Assembly: GCA_035610365.1 (NCBI GenBank)
Contig: CM069432.1
Coordinates: 164,484,035 to 164,548,034, forward strand
Reading direction: 5' to 3'
From: Aquatica leii
Lineage: Eukaryota > Arthropoda > Insecta > Coleoptera > Lampyridae
DNA: 64,000 nt
Shown piece after piece: positions 27,101-40,400 of the stretch. The notes beneath the pieces were generated by a model. That model was not told where the DNA came from and made no database searches. It saw nothing but the letters and a program-made list of their open reading frames with translations. Within the stretch, counting starts at the first letter, position 1. The number at the start of each line of letters is the position of its first letter. Made by a program: the position numbers and the translations under genes.

Positions 27101-28395
27101 TGAAATTTTTGGTTCCAATCAGTGGTACTTTGGTTAAACCAAATTTACCAGAAGATATAATAATTTTTTTCTAGCATTATTTAAAAGAGAGTCCCTTACT
27201 ATCAAACATGACTTCTAATGTGGAATGCAAACCCCATATAATAATGTAAATATTATTCAGTTTTTCTCGTAGCAACTCATTTTCAATATTTCTTAATAAT
27301 GTCTGCAACACGAAACAATGGTTTTCCAATTTTACTAGGTTTTCCTCTGCTATCCTCACATCTAAATGAAATTGTACACCATAACACTGATCGTAATCAG
27401 AAAGCATTTCTTCGAAATATTCGGTAATGTTCATTACTTTAATTGTTCTATTGAATTTTGTATTAACATCAATGTATAATCATTATACTTCACAAAGCTG
27501 CATAACAACATACCGTTTGCTTTTATTATAATGATATATGCTTACAGATAGACAAAATTTACAATTATTAAAAATTTTAAGATTGAGTAAATATATTTGT
27601 TAGGTTAGTATGCGCCATAAAACATACAATCGTAGGCGAATAAAAACAAAAACAGATGGTAAAAATGCAATGTTGTCAATCTTCACTGCAAGAAGTCTAC
27701 AAAGGAACCGAAGCGCCCTCATTATCACACGGCGGTTTGTATAAGCTGAAAATTTTATTTATCGACACTAAAAAATGTTATATATTGCAAATTTTTAACC
27801 AATTTATATATATATCACCAAGAATTCTATTTTGACCCAAACGGCGCTTCATAAAAACTCTAACTATAAAATAGACAAGGAGCAGCGTGGGTATAATTCT
27901 AAAAAGTCACATAAAAATTATACTATATTTCACGAGAGAAAGTAATAGGTGGCGCTATGTTCAAAGGCAAGTTTACATAGAAACATATTTGACACATAAA
28001 AAAGGGAAATTTTGAAAATAGTAACTTCTTATAATTGTAAATTTTTCTTTTCTTCACAATAAATAACTGAATGTCTGTAATTCAAATAACGACTTTTATA
28101 CAAGTTTTTTATTATGAGTAACTATGTTTATTAAACGTTTTATTTGCAGTTTCTAATTTATTTTTACAAAAATTCTTTTTAAATAACCTCGATACACATT
28201 GATTTCATATATTACAAAATCTAACATAAAAATTTTAAAAGCGGTTATAAAAGAAATTCTTTTGCGATTGTAATATTGCCTGTAAAATTGCCATTTTTTT
28301 GTATATTACAAATCTTCCCCGTTTGATTGCTCAAAACTACTATCAGATTGTAAATTTATAACGACTTTTATCGTGTCTTTAATGACACTGTTTAA

Positions 28396-28433
<38 letters not shown>

Positions 28434-31400
28434 TGTATTTCTTTTCTTTTTACTGTATCTTGTACACAACCTTGGCATTTTTACGGTCTAACAGCGGCAA
28501 CAGCTTTTGCCAATAAATGTTTATTAAAACGTTATTAAGTTTATAGATGATATTGTTAGCCACAATGTACTGTTTTACTTACGTCTATACAAATTCAATG
28601 GGGTTTAGATTACAGTGATAAGGTGGTAATTTTAAAATAAGTCTATCACAATTTCATCAATAACGTATGGGGTCGGATAAGATAGAGTATATTCACGTAC
28701 TAATTGTAAGAATTCAATTTTTAATAAATTTTCATTTGCTTTCGTTACATTTTTACTAGAAAACGATTTATCTTCTTCGCTAAGTGCGCGAATGCACTTT
28801 TTAAAATTTAACACTCGGTACAGTGCATTATTCATTACCATCATTTAAAGCTGATAGTACGCCTGGAAACTACTTCATCATTTTTTTGTGATAGTTATTT
28901 AAAACAGCAAGACTGTGTAAATACAATTGTGATAAAAACTTATTTATTATTTTCTTGTCTTTCAAAATACAAAATTTAAGTAGGCGCTTTTTACAACACT
29001 AGAACTGTTATAATTAACTGGTTACCTTTACCCGATGGATTTGTTATGCCAGTAAAAAAACCTTCCATGTGCGATTCTCTTGCTATCAAAATAATAGTCT
29101 GCAAATTTTTCCTGTAACGTGCTTTGCATTAACTCAAATTTAATCGGTGTAATAAATTGTTTGCCCTCTCTCAAATATCCTTTTGAGTGCTTTTAAACAC
29201 TTGCTCTTCTAAAAAACTGTTTTTTGTTAGTCAAGTAAAACACAATGTTTGTTGTGTTTTTCATATTTTTAACTTCTTTAAAATTCTCCAAAATGTGATG
29301 CGTTGGAAGTCGGTACTGTTATAGCATTATTTACAACTTCTAAAACTCTTTCCTCAAGCTTAGAAATTTGTTATTAAAAAAATGAATGGACATTTTTTTG
29401 TATAGCCTATTTATCAAACTCGTGCAACTGTGAGTAATGTATTTCTCGTTATTTGTTTTATTTAGGTGAACGAGTAAATCCAGACTTCAATAGCTTGTAG
29501 TTTAGCGGTTTCCGATTTACTTCTGACGACCTTGTTATTTAAATAAACCCTTGAAATACAGTAACAGTAACCATCTGTTAACATATTTAATTAATAGATG
29601 CAGCAATTTGAGACATTAACATATGATTGTAAAACTGAAAAAAAAATACATACAAAAATAAAACAATAAATAAACAACACTCTTTATACTAGACTGACTT
29701 TTAATGCTTATCTAGAAAAAGTCACAACGAAGGCCATCAGGGTTCTTAATACAACCAAACGGACGGTCGGGCACACATGGGGATTGAAACCCACAATGAC
29801 CAAATAGTTATATTATAAAATATTAAGCTTTCGCGGTTGTTATGTTTATGATTATAAGCGACTTTTGGCTTAGACCGCGTCGTAGTTAAACACCTAGATT
29901 TAGGCTTGGTTCTAATCTCTCCGTATTGTCGTTCGTGAATCCAAACAAACTGACGTTTTGCAAGACATTGCAGTTTGCATCTTCAGAGTGGTACATGTCA
30001 CAAACAGTGCAAACATATGCATAAAATGGGACTGCAAAATAGCACTCTATTCCGCGGACGCTTCGAAGACGACGAGACTTCACAGCATCTGCTGTGCAAA
30101 TGCGAAGCATATCAAATGCAACGCACAACGATTCTAAGCAAATGAAAACTAACCGATGATGAGTTGAAAAAAGCCCCTTGGAATAAACTTCTGGACTTCA
30201 TTGACGAAACAGAACTGTTGAAGAAGTAATAAATCAGAGGCGCACAAAAGGACCAAAGAAACCGCAGTGCAAGGTGCTAGCTAGACGAACCACCTCTTAA
30301 ATCAAATAAAAAAACATAAATTTACACATTTCAGTTAGTTGTGTTCAAATTTTTGTATCAGTTCAGCATATTAGCTGTGTTTGTTTACTCATTCGATCAA
30401 CTAATAAAAAAGCAACTTTAAGACCAAGACAAAGTAAAAATCAATGAAACAGTACAGAAACCAACAAAAACAATCTGTAATAAAAAGAAAGAAATAAATG
30501 TTAAGTTAAAATCGCAGAATAAAAAATTAAAAAAATGCAAAGCCAACTAGAATGAAAAAGTGTTTGTATAAATAAACGAGAAAACCATATCTCAATTAGC
30601 GGCAATATAATTAAAGTGAAAACTAAAGTTTTAAATAAAAAACTGAAGACGACAAAAAATGTCGTAACAAAATAAGATATAAAATTCATTTGGTGTATAT
30701 GGTGAAAAACTATCAGTAGAATCAAAAAGAAAACTGTTTAAAAAAATATATAACAAATTTACAGCGCTGATGAAAGCGAATGAGTAGCAATATATTTATG
30801 AAATGATTTCACTTAAGTGCTTTGTTTCTCAGTGGGATTAATTTAAGTGTGGTCATATGGATTTACATGGGCCCTCTGTTAATTTATTTTCTCTTTCAGA
30901 TTAGATCCCGTTTTTAATTTTCAATAATACTATAAGCCTTTACATTGCCCAATGGCACGAAAACCGGAATTTGTTTCAACAAAAAACCTAAATACATGAG
31001 TCCTAATTAAATGAGCTAACAAAAAAATTTGTCCGAACTGACAGATACCCAAGTTTTAAGTCACGGTAATGTTAAATTTCTAATATTGTATAAAGTTATC
31101 TCTGATAGCGTTAAATAACGGAGCAAACTTGTTACTTACAATTTGAAAACTAAGAAAAGAAAGCAGTGAATTACTTCCTATCATTTGAAGTTTAAAATCA
31201 TAGAATTTTTGTATGTTCTAGAAACAGTTATTAATTCAAAATGATTTTAATGATTTTTTAAACTAATTGGTTTTGTTGCAAATTCTTATTTCTCGCGGCA
31301 TTTCATTAAAAGCCTGTAATTGATTTAAAACTGCAATAAAACAACTAATAAAATAACATAACCAATTAGTGAACATTATCAAACAAAATGCTCAAAGTGT

Positions 31401-34400
31401 TTTCCTTCAACTGCAAAACTGTTGGCTAACCGATCCTGAAATTTTTTTGAACGTTTTGCAAATTTCGAGCTGTAATAAAATTACAGCTTTTAATTTAATC
31501 TTTTCCTTAAGATCTCGTACTAATTCTGGTGGACCTCTTACGAGATCATAAATTTATTATGCTAAATGTTGCCATAAAAAATCAAGTGGTGACAGATCAG
31601 GACAGCTTTATGGGGTGGCGCTTCATCCTGTTAAAATATGATTTTACCGTTGGCTCAGATCATTCAATCGTGGGCCCACCTCCATTTAGAACAGACCTAA
31701 ATATTTGTATTGGTTCAAATTTCTCTCCATAACAAAAAGCCCTATTAAGTTATTGTCTAGAGTCCCTACCCATAACTTATTTTTTTCTCGCGACTGAGTA
31801 CGAATTTCTTAAATTCTGTACTGATTTTTTCTTGCCCAAATGCGTTTGTTTTGTTTGTAAGTAAAAAAAAATTACTGAAAAAAGAAAGAAACTTAATCTT
31901 TGTAAGTGTTAGATAGCGTACTTATTCATCTTTCAGAGAAACAACTAAGTAGCAACGGTGTGTCAATTTTTGTCGTAACTCCGTTAATTCAATCAATAGA
32001 TTAAAATGTAACAAAACTAGTCATATAGCAACTTTTTTTTGTCTTATCAAAACACATAACCGAGGGATTTAATATAAAAACCGTTACCCGAAACACTTCT
32101 TAATTTGACATGACCCGGAATTGTCATCAAATAAATAAAAAATGCTAGAAGTGCTTTTGCACCAGTGATAAAATTGAAGACGACGTTTTCTTTAGCCTAA
32201 TTAGGGAACAATGTTACGATTCAATGCCGATGATCTTGTGAATGCATTATCAAATGTTGTTATTTTTTTTAAAATAGTAAATTATAGCATTTTTGTACAG
32301 CAGCTAATATTAATATATTAAACAAAAATAAAGAAATATTTAAATGAGATAGAATCCAAGACAAAGAAGTGTTTTAGTCTTTTGTAAATTTGAGCACAGA
32401 CAGTAAAAGACTTTTACTTCTTATTATAAGTTTTAATTAGTGCTTACTTATTGATGTCAAAATGTTTCGTTTTTTTAAATTTTGTTATTTTGCATTATTT
32501 ACGTTTTTTCAGTAATTTGTTTATTAATAAAATTATGCTTGCTAATGCAGACATTTCGATAATTTAATGTCTTTTTTATATCATGTTCAAACTAATTTTA
32601 ATAGGTAACACGAAAACGCACGCTGCTGTAGATTAGGTAAACATTAATTGAATAATTTAAAAAATAAAATCAAAATTATTAACTAATCTTACGTTTAAAG
32701 TATTATAATTTATACGCTATTAACAGAATTAAAAATTGGAATAAATAACATGACCTTAAAAAACTTATGTTAAAAAAATTAAAAACGCAACACATAGAAC
32801 TAATAAATTTATATTTAGGTATATTAAGATAGGGGAAGTTTGGGAAATTCCGGCTTTAGGGGTAACAGTGGCTTTTGAATATCTCTACAGACTATGCACG
32901 TCATATGTAGCACACCATGATAAAGCAACTGGTGGTAACGTATTCACACTGAAGCTCTAAATTCGTTGTCATAAGACGCTGTTATCCCTAGTTATATAAG
33001 TTTTCGTTAAATTTACAGTTTTGTTATAAGGATTACGCAAATGTAAAGGTATGTATTCGCTGTTTGATACTAACGTCGAATATTAACAACAAACGGCAAC
33101 ACCTTTTCTTGAAGAGATATATGTAAGATTTGCCATTTAAGTAAAGGAATGAAAGGTATTGGTTTTTCTTAATCCCGATGCCACGAAACTAAGAACTGCA
33201 TTCAATGGTATCGAAAGTGGTGGCACTCTGAAAGATTTGTCAAAAAGTATTGGAAAATTAAACGTAACAAACAATGACTGTTCTAAATCACGTTCGGGTC
33301 GGACGCCAGTGTTTTCAGGAACCGAAGAAAATGAGATAGTGGAGCAAATAGTAACTTTGTCGAACATATTTTTATGTGTGACACTAAAGATAAGAAGAGA
33401 ATGTGCATTCAAGTATGCTAAAATAAATAATTTTAGAAACCACATCTCGGAAAGCAAATTGGCTGGCCGTGATTGGTTGGACGGATTCACAAAACGCCAT
33501 ACTAAAATCCAGCTTTTAATAAAGAGTAGGTACGTTCGTTTTTTAACAATTTGAATACTATGATGGATAAACATTCGTTCCCGCCGACGCGTAACTTTAA
33601 CGTTGACGAGGCAGGTATCACAACCGTGCAAAATATTTGCCAAGGCCGTTTCGCTCTTTTGGCCGTCGAGTAGTTCACTCTGGTGGCGTTTGCACAATTG
33701 CATTGACGTTGCTTTACACCCAATATCCTTTTACGTTGTTTACCGCACGAATATTAACTATGTTATTCTATATGGAGTAAAAATAGATTAAAAAAATTGG
33801 CGACATTAGAAATGGGCGCCCAAAGAAAATCTTGCAGAATATTCAAGATGGAAAGAGTGACCACTGATGTAATGAAACAAATGATAAGTAATTGAGAAAA
33901 TATAAATTTACAAGAAATACAACTAATATATACCATATTAGTTGTATTTCCATGTAAAGCAAATGGGCGAAAAGGGGTTTTGAAAAATAACTTTTGAATG
34001 GATTCTGTCTAAAAAAAAATAAAGAAATTTGTTTTTAGTTTTGAAAATTTCTATGCATATTACGTTAGTTTTGAACAATTTAAAATTAGACAAACAGGAT
34101 AACATTATAAAGTTGCGTTTACCAATAGACAATTTTTAAAAAATATTTTATACCTACAAAGTGCTTAAATTTTGATACTTAAAAATGATGAATTACTTTA
34201 GACGTTACATGGTTAACTTTAATGTTTATCAAAGAAATAATCCTAATAATAATACACAATGCTAGAATGAGTTTTAGAGTATGTACTGTTTGTCCATTAT
34301 AGACAAAAAATCAATAAAAAATGACAAACTCGTTTTAAACTATATACTAGGAAAGCAGTTTAAGATGTACGTTGTTATCGCAATTCCGTCATAATAATTA

Positions 34401-37400
34401 TTTACATTATTTACGGCGTAGATACATCAAATTATCTGATTGTTAGAGGTTACGTTCAAGAATTCCTGGATGTTATACAAGCATTTGAAAAGAAAAAAAT
34501 TATATTATAGTTTCATCAAAAAGTAGTTGGGACGGCGGATTTTTGCACCTGTGTGTAAACGTGAATGACATAGGTTATTGTAGTAGCATTTATTGTAACC
34601 AGGATAAAACCTATCAGGTGATTTCATTCCGTAAGATTCAATTGCTGAAATACGTTATTAGTAAAAGTTAAAAATGAAAAAGGATAAAATACCCGTTTGT
34701 CAATTACTAAACACTACTAAGCTTGTAAGAATTGATTCTCGCCCTTCTCTATTACTCCAAGAAATCTGTTCTTATCAGAATAACTGCATTCAATACTGGT
34801 TATTGTTACATCTCGTAAGTGCAATATTTTTAAATAACTTTTAGTTAATTTAGATTATGATTTTAGGTTGTGCTTGGCAATCCATTGAATCCCGAAAAAT
34901 GGTTATTCATTTTTTGGCGTATTTTCAAAAAAAAAAAGAAAATGGAGGGCTTTTAAAATCTGTTAATAGTGTTCAAAACGTAAGATTAAAACTATATTAA
35001 TTATTCTATGTTGTATTATTTATGCTTATTTGCTTTTAGAGCGTTGCAATCGCACTCTATATTTCTAAGCGAACCGTTTGTAGCATTAAACGTGAGAAAA
35101 TTAAAAATCCTGTTTTATCATCACTTGGTAAAAAAAGACTCCGTATTATAACCAAAACGGCAGATATGCCTGAAACTTTAAAAATGAAAATTTGTAATTG
35201 TTTATACAACATGTACAAAAACAGTAGTAATTATTAATTTTTTGGTTATATACTTACTTATAAATTTTATTGTAGAAAAGCAAGTAACTGTTACTACATT
35301 AAACTACAATTTGAAAAGCAAGGAAATCGTTAATGTCAGTGACATTTTGTTGAAGATTGTATTAAACGACATGGGATTTAAATTAAAAAAAGGTGATAAT
35401 CGCGAGTTCTTATAAAAAAGTTACATATAGTTTGTATGCGGACACAGTTTCTAAGAAACTATTCTGCAAATAAAAAACTGAAAGTGGCGAGTCAAGTTGT
35501 TTTCTTGGACAAAACCTGAATTTACATAATCAAAAAGTAGTAAAAGAAAATTTTGGCAGGGTGATAGTACCAAAAGCATTCGTAAACCTGAAGGATATGA
35601 TGGCAAACGTTTTATTGTTTTACATGCAGAAACAAGCAATGGATTTGTTAAAGTAAAGAAGCAATTTTGTTATTTCATTCAAAATCAAATACCTTAGATT
35701 ACCGCAGTAAAATGAATCACGATACATTTATGTCTTGGGATGAAACAGAAGCTAATTCCCAATTTGAAAAAACCATCGTTAATTATAATGGATACTGCAC
35801 CGTATCACAGCGTACTTCTACAAAAGCAACCTACTAGTTCATGGAAAAAATCAGAAATGATCGATTGAATAAAACATCACAGTACCAACTATAAAGCAAA
35901 TTTGTGTAAAGTTGAATTACGGCAAATTGCAAAATTAGACAGAGAAGATAAAGTATATTTTGTTGACGAATTGCTTCAAGAAAACGGTCATGAAGTATTA
36001 ATGTTACCACCTCATCATTGCGAGTTTAATGCAATCGAGTTGATCTGGGTTGAAGCTAAATTTTATTATACTCAACACAATAGTAGAGATGGTTTAGTGA
36101 CAAAAGTGTATTAACCCTCGGTTGGTCGCGTGAGGGACAGTTGTCAACCATATACTTGCAACTGCCAAATATTCTTATTGTATTATGTTTAAGCTAGATT
36201 GGTTTTTAGTGCCTTCTAATTACATTATAAAGTAAACGTCTGCATAGCTACAACATGATTCATACTGCACAAAAGCAATTAGCAGTCGTTAAAGTGCCGT
36301 GGTTGACGACTGTCACCCACGCGAGTAACCGTGTGACTGTTTTTGTAGTAGGCGTTCGAACAGATTGTTTCTTTTATTGATAGTGCAAAGTTTTTCATTC
36401 TTATGTGTTTTGTCAGAGGGAAGTGTTTACGTGCATATTTTTTATCTGGAGTTCATAATTAACGGATTTTTGAGGAGGTGAATAACTTTTACGATACACA
36501 CATAACTTCCTTTTATATCACGTTAGCGTTTAGGCGTCATTTCAGCTGCCAAGAAAAGAAAAACAAATGAATACAGCAAAGACCCTGCCGTATGGGTACA
36601 GTGGTTCAACGAAGAGAGTGATGAAGAGGAACAAACGGAATGTAGTAGACGAAAGCGATCAAGACGAGGAAAATGTAACAGTTGAAAGCAATCATGAATC
36701 TGACTTGCAGGAAATATCTGGAAGTGATTATGAAACTGGTGTTCAAAAAGATGAGGGTTCCGCAACTTATTTTTTAGAAAAGGATGGAGAAACTAAGTGG
36801 CGAAAAACCAGACCACCTAAAAATGTGAGAACTCAATTACATAATATTGTCGAAAATATGCCTGGACCCATACATCAAGCTCGCGAATGTAAATCTGAAA
36901 TACAAACATTTGATCTGTTTATTGATAATGCAGTTCTGTCGGTCATCGCCACATCCACAAATATTTTTATCGATGAAATTACTAAAAATTTTATAAGGGA
37001 ACGAGATGCCCTAATTAGTTTATTGTACCTCATAGGCAGTTTTAGATGTTCTTGAAAGAATTTGCACCAGTTATGGGACAATTCTAAAGACAATGGAATG
37101 GAGTCGTGCTACATAACTATGAGCAAACATCGTTTTCGTTTTCTGATGAGGTGTCTAAGATTCGACAATATTCATGATAGAAAACAACGCAGAGAGATAG
37201 ATAAATTTGCTGCAATAAGGGATGTTTTTGAAATTGTGAACAATAACTCTCAAAAGTATTTCTGCCCATACGAATATATTACAATAGACGAACAATTACT
37301 CGCGTTTAGGGGTCGCTGTAGTTTCCGCCAATACATACCCAATAAACCGAGTAAATATGGGATAAAAACGTATGCTTTGGTGGTTGCTAAAACAGCATAC

Positions 37401-40400
37401 ACAATAAAATTAGAAACATATGTAGGCACGCAGTCAGATGGACCATATAAAATTAGTAATAGTCCCCATGATGTCGTCATTAGAATGGTAAAACCAGTTG
37501 AAGGCACATACCGAAACATCACTGGAGATAACTGGTTCAGTAGTGTACCTCTGATCAAGGAATTACTGCGCAATAAAAAATTGACATATGTTGGTACGCT
37601 CAAGAAACACAAAAGAGAAATACCTGCTGAGTTTTTACCACACAAAGACAGAGAAGAGAATTCTTCACTATTTGTTTTTCACAAAAACTATACTTTAGTT
37701 TCATACTGCCCTAACAAGAAAAAAGCTGTTCTAGTTATTTCACCTATGCATCATGATGATGCTTTAGATGTAGAAACTGGGGAACAAAGAAAACCAGAAA
37801 TAATAACTTTTTACAATCACACAAAAATTGTCGTCAATTTGGTTGACCAATTGTGCTAAAAAAACAATGTTGCACGTAATGCTAGAAGATGGCCAATGGT
37901 TGTCTTTTACAATTTGCTAAATGTTTCGGCGATCAATGCATTTTGTATATATAAGGACAACAAATCCGAACAAAATGTAAAAATAAAAAGGATAGATTTT
38001 ATTAGAAATGCTGCATGGGAAATGATAAACCGCAAATCCAAAAATGATCTCAAAAGCCACAAATTCTTACAGGGATCCGCCGAAGAGCTAATCTACTATT
38101 AGGAACAGAAACTAAAGAATCGACACCTTACAACCGTCAAGGATCCAGAGGTCGCTGCTTTTATTGTGGTAGAACGCGCGATAAAACAACAAGGAGATGG
38201 TGTACTAGCTGTAATCGGTCGGCATGTAGCGAACATCTAATGGACGTGTGTGTAACATGATGTAAGAAAGAATGAAACATTTAATACTTCAATACTAGGT
38301 AGTTTAATTTAATAATAGTTAGTTTTTTATTAAAAACCTCTTTGTTTTTTTTTGTGAAACACTTGTTCAATATAGTTCCCTAAATCTATCTAGCATTTTT
38401 ATTTTTGTATTGGAATCAATACAAAGTGACAATCAGAGAAAATAGTGGTGGTTGACACATGTCAGCCACGCGACCAAACGCGTCACAAAAGGGTACGCGA
38501 CTAACGTAGAGTTAAATATCTGCGAAGAAGCATTAGCAAATTGTAACGATTCGTGGAAAAAGTGCATTCAGCACACAGAAATGGTAATTGAAGAGTGGCA
38601 TAACCGCAAACAAGCTCTTACCGACCTTGAGATTGAACCGATAATTATTAATTTTAACGATGATTCAAGTTCTGATTCTGAATTAGAGTAATGAACATAA
38701 AACAGACATTCATGTTTTTCATATCTGTTTACATAAATAATAAATATTTTCTATTTTTATTTTTGGATAATTTTAATATTTAGTGCTTTCATAAAATGAG
38801 TATGCAAAATCATTGAGATGAAAAGATAAATTTTATTGATAAAGAATTAGATATTTGTCGAATATACTTATGTAAGTATGTGCTAATTTGACTCCAGTTT
38901 TAAATCTCACACGCTACTCTAACATAATCGTATTATTTATAGTGTTTCATGTATTTTTTTGTTCCTTATAAAATCTTTTGACGGTTAAGTCAGTTGAGTT
39001 TCTACAATACGCTCTTACATTCCTTGACCATATGTCAAACAGTCTGATTTAGACATCGCAATCACGGTTCGGTTATGTTACCTTTATTTTATTTGTGGAC
39101 GTTTTAGATACATGCAATTTTGACATATTGTTTTTATTAACGTTTTCAGTGTCTGTAGCAATTTCGAGCTCTATGCAGATTTTAGTCGATTAGAATAATT
39201 TCACATTAATTTCAATGATTAATACATTTGTGTTTATAAAATTTATGTCTAATAAAGTTTTTATAAACATTTTGAATTTATAGATGTTTCTGTAAGTATA
39301 AAAAAATTAATATTCATTTAATTTTGTTTTAAATTTTTTATAGTTTGAATTTGAAAATAACTTTATTTTTACAATAATATTTAAAATTATATGAACTAGG
39401 TACATATTTAGTGGACAACTTTGTTAACTTTTTTACAAATCTTTACTAGTTTTGTTTTATATAATGTCAATGACTTGGCATGAATAATACTTTCTACACA
39501 CGTCTATAAAAGTTTAACCGTTTGTTTAGAGAGTAATAAAATTGGGCATGTTTACTATGTGAAACATAAGTAGAATTACAAGAAATTAAAACAAAGTCAA
39601 AAATTTAAATAATTTTTAGATATAAAAGTAATAATAATGTGATTATGTAATAATGCTTAGTTAAACAGAACGATTAAAACAAACACAAAAGATGCAAAAA
39701 GTATAGTAGAGTCCGTTTGCAATTTGGATCGCCTTAGGCAAGGTTTTTAAATTTGCTTATTATCTGTAAGCTTTTAATAGGATTACCGATGCTTTTATAA
39801 ACTCTAGAGGTACTGAAATACTATTCCAGGACCGCACTTAAAAACTTCATAGTTATTAACTTATTTAATGTTTTAGACATATTTTTGGCAATATACATAT
39901 AATGACAATAAAAAATATAAATAAAAAAGTATAGATAGGTAGCTAAAAAGTTTAACAAAAAACATCAACGTATAACTTAAATTCAGTACTTAAAATCTGA
40001 AAGAATATTTCTAAATACGTCCCATAAATGACTAATTGCTTAAGGTCAACTCAACGGGAGTACCAGTAAGCCACCGCCTGAGGCGATCCAAATTGCAAAC
40101 GGACCCTACTATACCTGTTGTGGGTACAAATTAGAAAAACAATTTATAGATAAAAAAAATATAAGCAATTTTTTTAACATAATGCATGTGTAAAAATTAA
40201 TAGCTGCAACTATTAAAGTACAGAATACTCAACAGAAAATAAGTTAACAGAATTAAATGTACAATTGTGTATAATAATATTAATCAAAAAATGACTTGAG
40301 TACAACTAAAAGTATCCTTCAATTAAAGTTAACATCACATCAAATTACTAATTTCTTAACAAATTTAACTACTGAAATATGCTTTTAGATACCTGTAGTT

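Larger units (their letters stand above)
25479..27854. mobile_element. 2.38-kb element with ~205-bp terminal inverted repeats and two convergent genes
   Basis: The left repeat (about 25479-25681) and right repeat (about 27649-27854) are long, close inverted copies: outer ends ATGAAGCGCCGTTTGGG, then AATAGAATTCTTGG and AAAAATTTGCAATATATAAC, inner ends TTACCATCTGTTTT. Flanks are CAAAACTT and AAAAACTC, a possible 8-bp target duplication with two mismatches. Inside are a spliced plus-strand gene (25854-27174) and a minus-strand open frame (27177-27434) whose stops are 2 bp apart. I recognise no transposase, so it is probably non-autonomous, or its enzyme is of a type I do not know. The high arm similarity suggests recent activity. 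Confidence 0.75.
34860..38700 (+). pseudogene. Long-spacer DDE transposase relic (copy 3), split by a piggyBac
   Basis: N-terminal exon about 34900-34979, a 60-bp intron (34980-35039), then helix-turn-helix sequence ([20 protein letters not shown]), [13 protein letters not shown], a first-Asp region degraded to VVFLDKT, and [12 protein letters not shown] with the second Asp at about 35790. The insert and third motif follow ([40 protein letters not shown]). The spacer between second Asp and Glu is again 81 positions, including one stop where copy 1 has Trp. The C-terminus resumes at about 38516 ([16 protein letters not shown], acidic end [10 protein letters not shown]) after the inserted piggyBac. 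Confidence 0.75.

Noticed and set aside
29770-29800. GGGATTGAAACCCAC as a tRNA-derived B box
   Set aside because: The segment encodes a LINE protein motif ([12 protein letters not shown]) just upstream and no tRNA arms can be drawn.
30501-30725. 74-codon hydrophobic frame as a membrane protein
   Set aside because: It is the reverse of an A-rich, Lys-coding stretch; the Phe/Ile/Leu content follows from base composition.
33137-33703. 188-codon minus-strand frame
   Set aside because: It is the shadow of the pogo-like transposase relic on the plus strand, which shows recognisable family motifs; the minus frame shows none.
37250-37645. 131-codon minus-strand frame
   Set aside because: Shadow of the piggyBac transposase catalytic core on the plus strand.
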